Shown here: in pieces, positions 8,863 through 16,587 of the stretch | Layout of the letters: the number at the start of each line of letters is the position of its first letter | Position numbering within the stretch: the stretch's first letter is position 1 | NCBI RefSeq assembly: GCF_947170395.1 | Contig: NZ_CAMVTE010000023.1 | Location: 1 to 34,081, forward strand | Direction of reading: 5' to 3' | Length of the DNA stretch: 34,081 nt | Source of the DNA: an uncultured Methanobrevibacter sp. | GTDB taxonomy: Archaea > Methanobacteriota > Methanobacteria > Methanobacteriales > Methanobacteriaceae | Translations under genes and position numbers: made by a program | Notes under the pieces: generated by a model | What the model saw: only the letters and a program-made list of their open reading frames with translations | Told to the model about the DNA's origin: nothing | Database searches by the model: none

Positions 8863-8888
8863 ATAAAGTATTTAAAATTATACTTTAT
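8863..8888. promoter_or_regulatory. Candidate VapB/VapBC operator (perfect inverted repeat)
   Basis: ATAAAGTAT and ATACTTTAT are exact reverse complements separated by eight bases. The element is centred about 50 bp upstream of the vapB start and next to AT-rich TATA-like sequence, where binding would block the promoter. Type II antitoxins of this fold typically bind such palindromes. No other copy was noticed in the window. Confidence 0.55.
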
Positions 8889-8929
8889 ATTTAACGATTT
8901 AAAAAGCAATACTTCAAATCTTTTAGATA

Positions 8930-8986
8930 TTATTATATAGTCTATACAACAATATAAGTATTACTATTTTTAATATTAGTAATAAT
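8930..8986 (+). promoter_or_regulatory. Possible plus-strand promoter with operator-like repeat
   Basis: A TATA-like ATTATATAG at about 8932-8940 lies about 25 bp before AGTATTACT (8957-8965). The latter is the reverse complement of the AGTAATACT box found in front of the ABC importer and GNAT genes. The wider segment ATTACTA-N10-TAGTAAT is an inverted repeat at about 8960-8983. It could drive transcription to the right into the structured interval. Weak evidence. Confidence 0.3.
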
Positions 8987-9094
8987 AAATGAAATGATGA
9001 AAGTCCCTTTAACACATGAAAATAATCATTTCAAAAAAAGTTAATTTAAAGTTGAAATTAATTGTTTTTGATAATTTCCATTGTTGTTTGAACC

Positions 9095-9118
9095 TCTCCG
9101 ATTTAAAGAAGCCGGAGA
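9095..9118 (+). repeat. Hairpin that would mask a ribosome site
   Basis: TCTCCG (9095-9100) pairs with CGGAGA (9113-9118) around a 12-base loop. The GGAGA of the right arm is a good ribosome site for the short frame starting at 9123, so the hairpin could hide it. Confidence 0.35.
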
Positions 9119-9122
9119 ATTC

Positions 9123-9173
9123 ATGCACAAAAATGTTAAATACTTAAAAAATAATAAAAAAGAGTCAGATTAA
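9123..9173 (+). CDS. Possible 16-codon leader-like ORF
   Basis: The frame encodes MHKNVKYLKNNKKESD, a lysine/asparagine-rich peptide. It starts four bases after a GGAGA ribosome site and stops at the first bases of the next hairpin. It is too short to judge by content. It lies in an otherwise gene-free interval and could be a leader peptide, a small protein or chance. Confidence 0.15.
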   Translation: MHKNVKYLKNNKKESD

Positions 9174-9222
9174 TGTCTTATTGCAGAGAAAAAATCTCTA
9201 CAACATCAACGTTAGACATTAA
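9170..9222 (+). repeat. Nested stem-loop
   Basis: TTAATGTCT (9170-9178) pairs perfectly with AGACATTAA (9214-9222). Inside it AGAGA-AAAAA-TCTCT (9185-9199) forms a second perfect hairpin. The two nested stems suggest a folded RNA rather than a simple terminator; no T run follows on the plus strand. Confidence 0.4.
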
Positions 9223-9242
9223 AATTTAATAACTTTATTCCC

Positions 9243-9273
9243 AATAGAGGTTTACTTTAAAAGTAACTCTATT
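9243..9273. repeat. Long imperfect inverted repeat
   Basis: AATAGAG (9243-9249) pairs with CTCTATT (9267-9273), and inside it TTACTTT (9252-9258) pairs with AAAGTAA (9260-9266). Only two unpaired bases lie on the left. It is centred about 68 bp upstream of the predicted start of the 9326 RNA and could be either a folded RNA end or an operator. Confidence 0.4.
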
Positions 9274-9296
9274 ATATAATCCTATTATTAAATATA

Positions 9297-9304
9297 TTAT
9301 ATAA
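9297..9304 (+). promoter_or_regulatory. TATA box for candidate ncRNA
   Basis: TTATATAA sits 26 bp (centre to start) before GGCGATTAAATA at 9326, the standard archaeal TATA-to-start distance. No coding frame follows on this strand, so the promoter would serve a non-coding RNA. Confidence 0.45.
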
Positions 9305-9325
9305 GCTTAACTATTTTTAAAATAA

Positions 9326-9498
9326 GGCGATTAAATAGTAGCCATCTAGGAAAAAGAGCCTTGTGAAAACTTAGTTTTCAAAATCCATAATTAAATTGTT
9401 TATATTTGATCGCCCTTAAACGAGGTGAAAATCCAGCTATTATCTTCTTTTGTTTAAGTTTACGACAATAATGTTAAAAAAAGTAAGAATTATTTTTT
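9326..9498 (+). ncRNA. Candidate structured non-coding RNA, unassigned family
   Basis: Seen in sequence: a 12-bp helix GGCGATTAAATA (9326-9337) with TATTTGATCGCC (9403-9414); its only non-Watson-Crick pair is U-G when read on the plus strand and A-C when read on the minus strand, which favours plus. Inside is a perfect 7-bp hairpin TGAAAAC-TTA-GTTTTCA (9364-9380). Directly stacked on the long helix, with no base between, is CTTAAAC (9415-9421) pairing with GTTTAAG (9452-9458), enclosing GAGGTGAAAATCC. A TATA box lies 26 bp upstream and a T6 run at 9493-9498. There is no open frame and no following gene on this strand. I do not recognise SRP RNA, RNase P RNA, a box C/D or H/ACA guide or a known riboswitch. 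The 3' end is a guess. Confidence 0.45.
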
Positions 9499-9500
9499 AG

Positions 9501-10577
9501 TTATAATTTCATATTGTTGTTTAAATAATTTCCTTCCATATCAACCAGAATTACATTCAAATCCAAATCAAAACGCTGCAAGCATCTTTCATGAATTGCA
9601 GAAGCAATACTGTTTGAAACCTCAAAAGAAAGGCCTATTTCATTTAGGATATCCATCATGTCATCAGTTGTTTTGGAATCGTATAACCTTTGCAAATCAT
9701 CCTGACTTGCACCGCAAATTGCCGCATGGGCAACCATTATTTCCCGTCTGCCGTCAGCAACAGCATGTTTTGTATTGAATATTCCTCCGGCAACCTTGAT
9801 TAATTTACCCATATGCCCAAAGAAAGTGAAATGAGTAATTCCACGTTTTTCGGCCTCTTCAAACATGAATCCCACATAATTGCCTGTCTGAACAATCTGT
9901 TCCTTGGTGACATCCAATTTCTTGAGGGCCAATTTCTCACCGATATTTCCCGGAACAAAAACAAGCTCCCCCACATCAGATGCAAGGGCAACATCAATCT
10001 GTTTGACAATTGAGTTTTTATAGGCATCACTGGACATTGATCTTGCAATTCCTGTTGTTCCAAGGACAGATATTCCTCCGACAATACCCAATTTTGGATT
10101 CATTGTCTTTTTAGCAATCTCAACACCTTCTGGAATGGAAATGGTAACCTTGGCGGTTTTTCCTTCAGGAACCTTATCGGATAAATTCTTGACTATCATG
10201 CTTCTGGGAACCGGATTTATTGCATGTTCGCCAATCGGTATTTGAAGACCAGGTTTTGTGACTACACCTACACCAACGCCACCTGTTATGATAACATTTG
10301 ATTCATCGTCGGTTTTATCAAGCAACTCCACAGTTGCAATAATATCTAAATTAACTGTAACGTCAGGGTCATTATACGGATTTTTATGAGCTACAGCTTT
10401 AGCTTTAAAAGGAGAAATTAGCTTACACTCATCAATAATAATATCCAAAACCTTTTTTGGAGTTTCAACTTTAACACATGCAATATCCGGAGAATCGATT
10501 ATTGCATCCAGTGCTGCAAGAGAGCATGCAGTGGCAACAGTTCCTGTTGTTACACCCATATAATTACCATCAGACAT
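9501..10577 (-). CDS. cbiD: Cobalt-precorrin-5B C1-methyltransferase
   Basis: It methylates C1 of the corrin ring in the anaerobic (early cobalt) cobalamin pathway; methanogens need corrinoids for methyl transfer. The protein has 358 residues. The N-terminal GVTTGTVATACSLAAL segment, ITGGVGVGVVTKPGL, NPVPRSMI and GGISVLGTTGIARSMS are all typical of CbiD. No other cobalamin gene is adjacent. The ATG at 10577 has no clear ribosome site, and a TTTTTT tract precedes it. The ATG at 10559 (before GVTTG) is an alternative start. A terminator-like hairpin separates it from the thioredoxin gene, so it may have its own promoter inside that gene. Confidence 0.94.
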   Translation of the reverse strand: MSDGNYMGVTTGTVATACSLAALDAIIDSPDIACVKVETPKKVLDIIIDECKLISPFKAKAVAHKNPYNDPDVTVNLDIIATVELLDKTDDESNVIITGGVGVGVVTKPGLQIPIGEHAINPVPRSMIVKNLSDKVPEGKTAKVTISIPEGVEIAKKTMNPKLGIVGGISVLGTTGIARSMSSDAYKNSIVKQIDVALASDVGELVFVPGNIGEKLALKKLDVTKEQIVQTGNYVGFMFEEAEKRGITHFTFFGHMGKLIKVAGGIFNTKHAVADGRREIMVAHAAICGASQDDLQRLYDSKTTDDMMDILNEIGLSFEVSNSIASAIHERCLQRFDLDLNVILVDMEGNYLNNNMKL

Positions 10578-10592
10578 TTCATAAAAAAGAAT

Positions 10593-10625
10593 AAAAAAAA
10601 GAGTTTGAATCTACATCATAGATTC
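10593..10625 (-). terminator. Hairpin plus T8 terminator after the thioredoxin gene
   Basis: GAATCTA-CATCA-TAGATTC (10607-10625) is a perfect 7-bp stem-loop overlapping the stop codon of the thioredoxin gene. It is followed on the minus strand by T8 (10600-10593). It lies 16 bases before the cbiD start and should reduce read-through into cbiD. Confidence 0.6.
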
Positions 10626-10874
10626 AAGTTTATCAAGAAGTTCACCTTCGGCAGGTGCTCCTAAAAATCCTAATTCACCATTAATCATGATAGTAGGAAC
10701 AGCCATTATTTGATAATCAATTGCCCTTTGTCTGTTTTCTGGGCTTTCATCGATTTTGATTATTTCTACATCAATTGCATCGCCAAATTTATTTTTTGCC
10801 ACTTGAGCAGCATCAATTGCTGCAGGGCAATGTGGACAGCTATTGGTTGAAAATACTTCTACTTTAATTGCCAT
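10611..10874 (-). CDS. Small thioredoxin/glutaredoxin-like protein
   Basis: It is a cytoplasmic dithiol oxidoreductase. The protein has 87 residues, the short archaeal thioredoxin form seen in methanogens. The active-site CPHC (C13, C16) follows the first strand, and the cis-proline loop is VPTIMING. The CPHC motif is shared with glutaredoxin-like thioredoxins of Methanobacteria. ATG 10874 follows a GGAGAT site. It is divergent from hel308 and ends in a hairpin terminator. Confidence 0.9.
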   Translation of the reverse strand: MAIKVEVFSTNSCPHCPAAIDAAQVAKNKFGDAIDVEIIKIDESPENRQRAIDYQIMAVPTIMINGELGFLGAPAEGELLDKLESMM

Positions 10875-10974
10875 TATAAAATCTCCTATATTTTTTGATT
10901 TAAAACTATTTTAATAATTAATTATATATAATTGTTACCACCCTTTTATCAAAATTCAAATGCTCTCTGGAAAT

Positions 10975-10989
10975 ATTTATTATATATTA
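10975..10989 (+). promoter_or_regulatory. TATA box of hel308
   Basis: TTTATTATATATTAT is centred about 24 bp before the ATG at 11006, so transcription would begin at or next to the start codon. No ribosome site precedes that ATG, which fits a leaderless mRNA. Confidence 0.5.
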
Positions 10990-11005
10990 TAAAAAAATAA
11001 TTTAA

Positions 11006-13084
11006 ATGATTAAAATGGAAAATTTACCAGCAGATATTAAAGAAATAATAAATACGGCATATCCCTATATTGAAGAGTTCAATCCAGCTCAAAAAGCAGT
11101 TATTGAATCCGGATATCTTGATGACGACTCAAATTATATCATCTCAATTCCAACCGCCAGTGGTAAAACCGTTTTAGGAGTGCTTCCCGCACTTAAAACC
11201 ATACTCAACGGCGGAAAAGCAGTTTATGCTGCACCTCTTCTTTCAATTCAAAATGAAAAGGTCAAGGAATTCAAAGCATTTGAGGAACACGGAATAAATG
11301 TGGGCAAACACCCTGCCAGCAGCGATTTGTCGGTCATGGTTTTTGAATCATTTGATGCACTTACACGTTTTTCATGGGACAACCTGCGTGATGTTGATAC
11401 ATTAATCATTGACGAATTCCACATGATTGGAGAGTTCACAAGAGGCCCTACCCTTGAATCAGCAATCACAAGAGCTAAAATAATTAATCCAAGCATGAGG
11501 ATAATAGCACTTTCTGCAACATTGAGAAATATAGAGGAAATAGAAGGCTGGCTTGAGGGAACATGCGTTGAACACGACTACAGACCGGTGCCTCTGCACA
11601 AGGAAGTTTTGGATGCTGAGATGTTCAATACCAAAAACAAAAATGACGTCATCGTTAAAATAATCGAAAAGGCAATCAAAGACAAATCACAGGCATTGGC
11701 TTTTGTATCAACCAGGAGATTTACTGAAAGTTTGGCAACATACGTTTCAGGTAAAATCAACAAAAAGATCAATGTCAAACAGCGTGAAAAATTCAAGGAA
11801 GTTGCCCAAAAACTGCTTGACGTTCCCAAAAAGAAAGGATCACTTCCGACAACAACATGTGTGAAACTGGCGGAAGCCGCTGAAAAAGGTGTTGCATTCC
11901 ACCATGCAGGACTCTTCAACGAACAAAAGGAAATCATTGAAGACGAATTCAGAAAAGGAAACATCCTGATGATTACAGCAACTCCGAGTTTGATGTATGG
12001 AGTCAATTTACCTTCAAAGACTGTAGTAATCCGAGACCATACACGCTGGACCGGCAACGGCCCCCAACCGATACCTGTTTTTGATTATGAACAGATGTCC
12101 GGAAGAGCCGGAAGGCCACAATACGATGATGTGGGATATTCTTATCTTATCGGAAAGACAATGGATGAAGCTCAAAACCTGCAGGAATATTATGTTGAAG
12201 GTGAAATCGAGCTGACCAATTCCAAATTGGTAGACAATAAGGATGCTGTCTACAGACAGATTATAGCTCAAATTGCCTCCACACTTTCCAAAAATCTCGA
12301 TGAACTGACTGACTTTTTTGGAAAAACACTTTACGGCTATCAAATGAGCAATAACCCCTCAATGGCCATGTTCGCTCAGGAAAGCTTAAGATTCGAACTT
12401 GAAAGCGGACTGGAATTCCTTCTTCAAAATGGAATAATCAGAGCCACACCTGAAGGGCTTAAAACCACAGATTTCGGTAACCTGATAGCCAAATCAAATT
12501 ACAGTGTTGAAACTGCAGTTAAAATCAAACAGTACATTTCCACAATGGATGAAATGAATGTTGAGGAATTCATTTATGCGTTGTCCGAAACACCTGAATT
12601 GCCATTGATTTCATTTAAAGGCAGAAAATCAAAAGATCCTGTTCGTGAAAAACTCTCAGAAGTCGGACTGTTTGCAGTCGATATAGGAAATCCCGAAGCG
12701 ACTGCAGTATCACTAATCGAATGGATTAATGAGAGAAGCGAATATGAAATCGAAAATAAATACAACGTTTATTCAGCATCGACCAGAAGATCTGCATATG
12801 AAGCTTCACGCCTCGTAAGATTTGCAAAAAATACTTCGGAAGTCCTTGGAAACTATTCCAATTTAAGGGATTTCGACATCCTTTCCGCAAGACTTTACTA
12901 TGGTGTTAAAGATGACATAATCCCGTTGGTAGTTGGTGTTAAAAGACTCGGCAGAAAACGGGCCAGAAACGTTGTTGAAATCTTCGGTAATGATTTAAGT
13001 GGAGTTTCACAAAAAGAGCTGCAGCAAATCGAAGGAATCGGACCTAAGCTAGCTGAAAAAATTAAATTGTTTGTTGATAATTAA
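11006..13084 (+). CDS. hel308: Hel308 (Ski2-like) DNA helicase
   Basis: It is an ATP-dependent 3'-5' helicase acting at stalled or branched replication forks, the archaeal relative of HELQ. The protein has 692 residues, the family length. It shows Q-motif FNPAQ (about 26-30), Walker A PTASGKT (49-55), motif II DEFH (136-139; the usual form is DE[IV]H), motif III SAT, and motif VI QMSGRAGRP. These are followed by the winged-helix and ratchet region and a C-terminal helix-hairpin-helix (VSQKELQQIEGIGPKLAEKI). A second ATG at 11015 is possible, but the TATA spacing favours 11006. It converges with the DUF2098 gene. Confidence 0.93.
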   Translation: MIKMENLPADIKEIINTAYPYIEEFNPAQKAVIESGYLDDDSNYIISIPTASGKTVLGVLPALKTILNGGKAVYAAPLLSIQNEKVKEFKAFEEHGINVGKHPASSDLSVMVFESFDALTRFSWDNLRDVDTLIIDEFHMIGEFTRGPTLESAITRAKIINPSMRIIALSATLRNIEEIEGWLEGTCVEHDYRPVPLHKEVLDAEMFNTKNKNDVIVKIIEKAIKDKSQALAFVSTRRFTESLATYVSGKINKKINVKQREKFKEVAQKLLDVPKKKGSLPTTTCVKLAEAAEKGVAFHHAGLFNEQKEIIEDEFRKGNILMITATPSLMYGVNLPSKTVVIRDHTRWTGNGPQPIPVFDYEQMSGRAGRPQYDDVGYSYLIGKTMDEAQNLQEYYVEGEIELTNSKLVDNKDAVYRQIIAQIASTLSKNLDELTDFFGKTLYGYQMSNNPSMAMFAQESLRFELESGLEFLLQNGIIRATPEGLKTTDFGNLIAKSNYSVETAVKIKQYISTMDEMNVEEFIYALSETPELPLISFKGRKSKDPVREKLSEVGLFAVDIGNPEATAVSLIEWINERSEYEIENKYNVYSASTRRSAYEASRLVRFAKNTSEVLGNYSNLRDFDILSARLYYGVKDDIIPLVVGVKRLGRKRARNVVEIFGNDLSGVSQKELQQIEGIGPKLAEKIKLFVDN

Positions 13085-13117
13085 AAAAAAATGAAGGTAG
13101 GATTAACCTCCACCTTC
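13083..13117 (-). terminator. Hairpin plus T9 terminator after the DUF2098 gene
   Basis: GAAGGTAGG (13093-13101) pairs with CCT and ACCTTC (13107-13109, 13112-13117) with a two-base bulge. It is followed on the minus strand by nine T (13091-13083). The stem includes the last codons of the DUF2098 gene, and the T run touches the hel308 stop. Confidence 0.65.
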
Positions 13118-13402
13118 AGCAACACTTGAATCCATTTGCATGTTTTCAAGTTTTTCCGCTTTTTCTTTTAATGCTTCGATATCAAGTTCATCATCCTTAT
13201 CAGTTGATTTACTCTTCAAGTCTTTTTCATCAAGCAATTCAACCAATTTTGAACGATACCATAAGTCGGTTTTGTCGATTTTGACCCAATCAATACCTTC
13301 ATCGTTTGTTTTCATGTCAATGACTTTACCGATTGTTCCTGTATCGACATACCTAACATGTGATTCAAGAGTAATCTCTTTATCTCTTGCATCAAAAGCC
13401 AT
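13103..13402 (-). CDS. DUF2098-family protein
   Basis: The function is unknown. The 99-residue product resembles the archaeal DUF2098 family: a small beta domain with VRYVDTGTIGKVIDM, then GIDWVKIDKTDLWYR (about 15-55), followed by an acidic/lysine-rich helical tail and a glycine end. No signal peptide or membrane segment. It starts at ATG 13402 behind an AAGGTT site, 15 bp after the PRC-barrel gene, so the two are probably co-transcribed. Confidence 0.7.
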   Translation of the reverse strand: MAFDARDKEITLESHVRYVDTGTIGKVIDMKTNDEGIDWVKIDKTDLWYRSKLVELLDEKDLKSKSTDKDDELDIEALKEKAEKLENMQMDSSVAEGGG

Positions 13403-13417
13403 AATATAACCTTTAAT

Positions 13418-13690
13418 TTATTCTTCTTCGTCTTCAACTTCAATAGTGGCTTCAACGGTTTCTTCTTCCTCTTTAGGAATTTCTTTGTTTAAAATAACAT
13501 ATGCACCGATGGTAGCTACATCATCAAAGTCAATTTCGAGTTCATCTTTAGAGAAAATGTTTTTTTGTAGGGTTAATGTGATTTTTTCGATTTTACCTGT
13601 TGCAGGATCAAAATCAATGTTGTCAACTTTACCTACTTCATACGCATTTTTATCTAAAACAGTAGAACCTAAAAATTCTCTAATTTTCAT
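13418..13690 (-). CDS. PRC-barrel domain protein
   Basis: It is a small beta-barrel of the PRC family, known from RimM and photosynthetic reaction centre H. Archaeal stand-alone copies are common and their role is poorly known. The protein has 90 residues: IREFLGSTVLDKNAYEVGKVDNIDFD, which I split as IREFLGSTVLD and NAYEVGKVDNIDFD, is the barrel signature, and DVATIGAYVILNK closes it. The tail is strongly acidic (EEE runs). ATG 13690 is five bases after GGTGA. It is divergent from elp3. Confidence 0.8.
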   Translation of the reverse strand: MKIREFLGSTVLDKNAYEVGKVDNIDFDPATGKIEKITLTLQKNIFSKDELEIDFDDVATIGAYVILNKEIPKEEEETVEATIEVEDEEE

Positions 13691-13790
13691 AGTTTCACCT
13701 TCTAAATTATTATTAATAATATATTAGAATGACCAAGTATTTAAATAAAACAATTATATAACATTAACTATTAATTGAAATGGTGAAAAA

Positions 13791-15455
13791 ATGGAAAAAG
13801 CATGTCGAATAATTATTGAGGATATTCTTGATGGTAAAATATCTACTCGACGTGACCTGGAAGTTGAAAAAAGACAGCTCTGCCGTGATTTAAAATTATC
13901 AAGATTCATGAGCAATGCTGACATCCTTGAGTATGCCAAACCTGAAGAAAAGGAAATCGTATCGGGAATCCTAAAGAAAAAGCCTACAAGAACAATGTCC
14001 GGCGTTGCAATTGTTGCGGTAATGTGTCATCCTCACAAATGCCCTCATGGAAGGTGTTTCTATTGTCCTGAAAGTGATATAGCTCCTCCAAGCTATACCG
14101 GAGAGGAACCCGCCGCACTTAGAGGAAGAATGTATGAGTTTCACCCATATGTCCAATGCTTTAACAGACTAAAGCAGCTGAAAAAGATAGGTCATCCTAT
14201 TGATAAGGTCGAACTGATCATCATGGGAGGAACGTTTCCTTCAAGGGATTTATGCTATCAGGAATGGTTTGTATCACAATGCCTCAAGGCCATGACCGAT
14301 TTCGGATTGATTATTGAAAACAAACCTGCAAATTATGACTATAACCTCGATTATGATGAAATAAGAGGCTTTGAAAAGGGAGTTGTGAAAACTTACCCTC
14401 CAAATGATTATGTCCTGATAGATGATGTTCAAAGTGCAAATGAAAGCTCCAAAGTGAGGTGTGTTGGAATGACATTCGAAACACGTCCGGATTACTGTAA
14501 AAAGGAACACATCAACAGAATGCTTGATTTTGGAGTTACCCGTGTTGAACTCGGTGTGCAGACATTGTCTGATGAGTTATACAAAAAGATCAAAAGAGGC
14601 CATACAATTGCCGATACTATTGAAGCCAATCAGCTTTTAAGAGACTCCGCAATAAAGGTGGCAATGCACATGATGCCAGGACTGTTTGTTGATGAAAATC
14701 AGGATTTGAAAATGTTCAAACAGCTGTTCAGCGACGATAATTTCAAACCTGACATGCTTAAGATATATCCTTGTCTCGTTACAAAAGGCAGTGAACTATA
14801 TGATTTGTGGAAAGAAGGCAAATACGCACCATACACAGATGATGAAGCTGTTGAGCTGATTGTTAAAATCAAGGAAATCCTTCCAAAATGGGTCAGGACC
14901 ATGAGAATCCAAAGGGATATTCCATCAACACTTATTGAAGCGGGAGTCAAAAAATCCAATTTGGGAGAACTGGTTTACAACAAATTGGATGAACACAACA
15001 TCAACTGCAAATGCATAAGGTGCCGTGAAATAGGCCATAAAAAAACCTCAAGGCAATATTCGCTTGATGAGTTTGAACTGTTCAATATGAAATACAATGC
15101 ATGTGGAGGGAAAGAAAATTTCCTATCCATTGAAGACATCAACGAAGAAAGCATTGCAGGATTTTTAAGGTTGCGTTTCCCATCAAAAGACCATTTCAGA
15201 GAAGAAATCAGCGATAAAACTTCACTTGTCAGGGAATTGCATGTTTATGGAAACATGATAAAAATCGGAGATAAGAATCCTAAAATCGGTCAGCACACTG
15301 GATTTGGTGAAAGACTTCTAAAAGAGGCTGAAAATTTATCAATGGATAAAGGTTATGAGGACATAGCCATCATCAGCGGAATCGGGTCCAGAAACTATTA
15401 TCGTAAATTCGGATATGAAAAGGTTGGCCCATACATGAAAAAGAAATTGATATGA
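13791..15455 (+). CDS. elp3: Elp3, tRNA uridine-34 carboxymethyl-forming radical SAM/acetyltransferase
   Basis: It adds a carboxymethyl group to U34 of tRNA anticodons, using SAM and acetyl-CoA. The protein has 554 residues. The radical SAM cysteines appear in [18 protein letters not shown] (C84, C89, C92 are likely ligands, C79 upstream). A GGTFPSRD loop and [18 protein letters not shown] follow. The C-terminal GNAT domain has [16 protein letters not shown] and [13 protein letters not shown]. Archaea use Elp3 alone, without Elongator partners. ATG 13791 follows GGTGA by four bases. Confidence 0.95.
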   Translation: MEKACRIIIEDILDGKISTRRDLEVEKRQLCRDLKLSRFMSNADILEYAKPEEKEIVSGILKKKPTRTMSGVAIVAVMCHPHKCPHGRCFYCPESDIAPPSYTGEEPAALRGRMYEFHPYVQCFNRLKQLKKIGHPIDKVELIIMGGTFPSRDLCYQEWFVSQCLKAMTDFGLIIENKPANYDYNLDYDEIRGFEKGVVKTYPPNDYVLIDDVQSANESSKVRCVGMTFETRPDYCKKEHINRMLDFGVTRVELGVQTLSDELYKKIKRGHTIADTIEANQLLRDSAIKVAMHMMPGLFVDENQDLKMFKQLFSDDNFKPDMLKIYPCLVTKGSELYDLWKEGKYAPYTDDEAVELIVKIKEILPKWVRTMRIQRDIPSTLIEAGVKKSNLGELVYNKLDEHNINCKCIRCREIGHKKTSRQYSLDEFELFNMKYNACGGKENFLSIEDINEESIAGFLRLRFPSKDHFREEISDKTSLVRELHVYGNMIKIGDKNPKIGQHTGFGERLLKEAENLSMDKGYEDIAIISGIGSRNYYRKFGYEKVGPYMKKKLI

Positions 15456-15508
15456 AAATATTTAAATAGATGTTCGTATAAATACTAACTAATTAAGAGA
15501 GTGGTAAT

Positions 15509-16246
15509 ATGGTGATATACAATATCAAAAATTCAAAAGAATTGGCAAGTTACATTAACTATACTAATTTAAACAACATGATTACAGAATCAGAAATGAA
15601 AGAATTTCTCGAAAAGGCTAAGGAGTTAAATTTTAACTCAGTAATCATATCCCCAACATATGTTCCATTGGCCAAAGAAATGTTGGCTGAAACAAACATA
15701 AAGGTTGGAAGTGTTGTCGGATTTCCATTAGGTTTTGAAAGCATTGAAAGTAAAGTTGCTGAAGCCAAGGCACTGGTTGAAATGGGAGCTGACGAAATAG
15801 ATATGGTAATGAATCTTAGCTACATCAAGGATGAAAAATACGAATTGCTTGAAAAAGAAGTTAAGGAAGTTAAGCAAGCTGTCGGTGATAGAACCCTAAA
15901 AGCAATCATTGAAACAAAAGCTTTGGAAGACTATCAAAAGGCAAATGCTGCTAAAGCTGCTGAAAAATCAGGAGCGGATTTTGTTAAAACCGCAACAGGA
16001 TTTGTAACACCAAACCATATTTTTGAAAATGTTAATGACATTAATATCTTCCAAAAACATGCTCCAAAAATCAAAATTGAAACAAATGGTGGTATAAACG
16101 ATTACAAAACAGCAAACCAAATATTAACCGGCGGCGCTGATAAAATCGGAAGTGACATGGGTTATGAAATTGTAAAAAGATACAAAGAGTTAAGAGAAAA
16201 TACCCAAGTAACACCAAAACCAATTACCCTTACCAAAAAAGATTAA
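15509..16246 (+). CDS. deoC: Deoxyribose-phosphate aldolase family protein, altered active site
   Basis: Family members cleave 2-deoxyribose-5-phosphate to acetaldehyde and glyceraldehyde-3-phosphate. The protein has 245 residues. Conserved parts: VGFPLG, GADEIDMVMN with the catalytic aspartate D98, KAIIET, the Schiff-base lysine K160 in DFVKTATGF, and a phosphate-binding GADKIGSDMG. Odd: where the E. coli enzyme has K201 in FKPAGGVRT, this protein reads IETNGGIND, with glutamate E191 in place of the lysine. The usual C-V-[HN]-P segment is IISPT. The activity is therefore uncertain. ATG 15509 has a GTGGT site. It ends in a strong hairpin terminator. It may be a DeoC-like aldolase with a different substrate. 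Confidence 0.8.
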   Translation: MVIYNIKNSKELASYINYTNLNNMITESEMKEFLEKAKELNFNSVIISPTYVPLAKEMLAETNIKVGSVVGFPLGFESIESKVAEAKALVEMGADEIDMVMNLSYIKDEKYELLEKEVKEVKQAVGDRTLKAIIETKALEDYQKANAAKAAEKSGADFVKTATGFVTPNHIFENVNDINIFQKHAPKIKIETNGGINDYKTANQILTGGADKIGSDMGYEIVKRYKELRENTQVTPKPITLTKKD

Positions 16247-16311
16247 TGTGGATTATTCCACATAATCTAACTCATTTTTTAACTTGAAAAAAAAACCTTT
16301 TTTTAAAATTC
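16241..16311 (+). terminator. Terminator after deoC
   Basis: GATTA and TGTGGA pair with TCCACA and TAATC around the loop TTAT (16241-16267, one bulged A), overlapping the deoC stop codon. T-rich tracts follow (TTTTTT near 16274 and TTTTTTT near 16300). The same AT-rich interval also receives transcription from the converging tRNA genes. Confidence 0.65.
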
Positions 16312-16361
16312 AATTAAAATAATAAAAATTTGTTAAAATCGTTAAAAATAGTAAAAAGAAA

Positions 16362-16434
16362 TGCCATGTGCCGGACTTGAACCAGCGACATCTAGATCTT
16401 CAGTCTAGCGTTCTCCCATCTGAACTACCATGGC
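16362..16434 (-). tRNA. tRNA-Phe (GAA)
   Basis: Read on the minus strand: acceptor GCCATGG pairs with ACATGGC (one G-U pair), D arm GTTCAGATGGGAGAAC, anticodon stem CTAGA/TCTAG with loop CTGAAGA giving anticodon GAA, and T arm GCTGG-TTCAAGT-CCGGC. The discriminator is A and CCA is not encoded. It lies three bases downstream of tRNA-Val and is surely processed from the same transcript. Confidence 0.95.
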
Positions 16435-16437
16435 ATA

Positions 16438-16509
16438 TGGACCGAACGAGATTCGAACTCGTGATCTCCTCCACGTCAAAGAGGAATCATACCCCTAGAC
16501 CACCGGTCC
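16438..16509 (-). tRNA. tRNA-Val (GAC)
   Basis: Read on the minus strand: acceptor GGACCGG pairs with TCGGTCC (one G-U pair), anticodon stem CCTCT/GGAGG around loop TTGACGT giving anticodon GAC, and T arm ACGAG-TTCGAAT-CTCGT. The discriminator is A and CCA is not encoded. It is the first gene of the two-tRNA transcript. Confidence 0.95.
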
Positions 16510-16538
16510 TATACAACACAATAATATTTAGAACAAGT

Positions 16539-16552
16539 GATATATAAACTTT
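16539..16552 (-). promoter_or_regulatory. Promoter of the tRNA-Val/tRNA-Phe unit
   Basis: The minus strand reads AAAGTTTATATATC, an excellent archaeal TATA box with a purine-rich BRE position before it. It is centred 36 bp from the mature 5' end of tRNA-Val, leaving a leader of about 10 nt. Confidence 0.75.
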
Positions 16553-16587
16553 TCTTTAGAGTATGAAATTTTAAAAATAGTTAAAAA

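Noticed and set aside
9326-9460. Cobalamin riboswitch near cbiD, suggested by GGTGAAAATCC and AGCCA strings
   Set aside because: The structured region is on the plus strand and lies after the 3' end of cbiD, the order of the motifs is wrong, and no B12-box can be laid out.
9326-9498. SRP RNA, RNase P RNA or H/ACA guide
   Set aside because: The characteristic conserved cores (SRP domain IV loop, RNase P P4 strands, ACA box at the right distance from a pocket) are not visible and the region is too AT-rich.
12014-12343. Long antisense frames inside hel308, dapB, asd and the glycosyltransferase
   Set aside because: They mirror the real genes, have no ribosome sites and no recognisable protein features.
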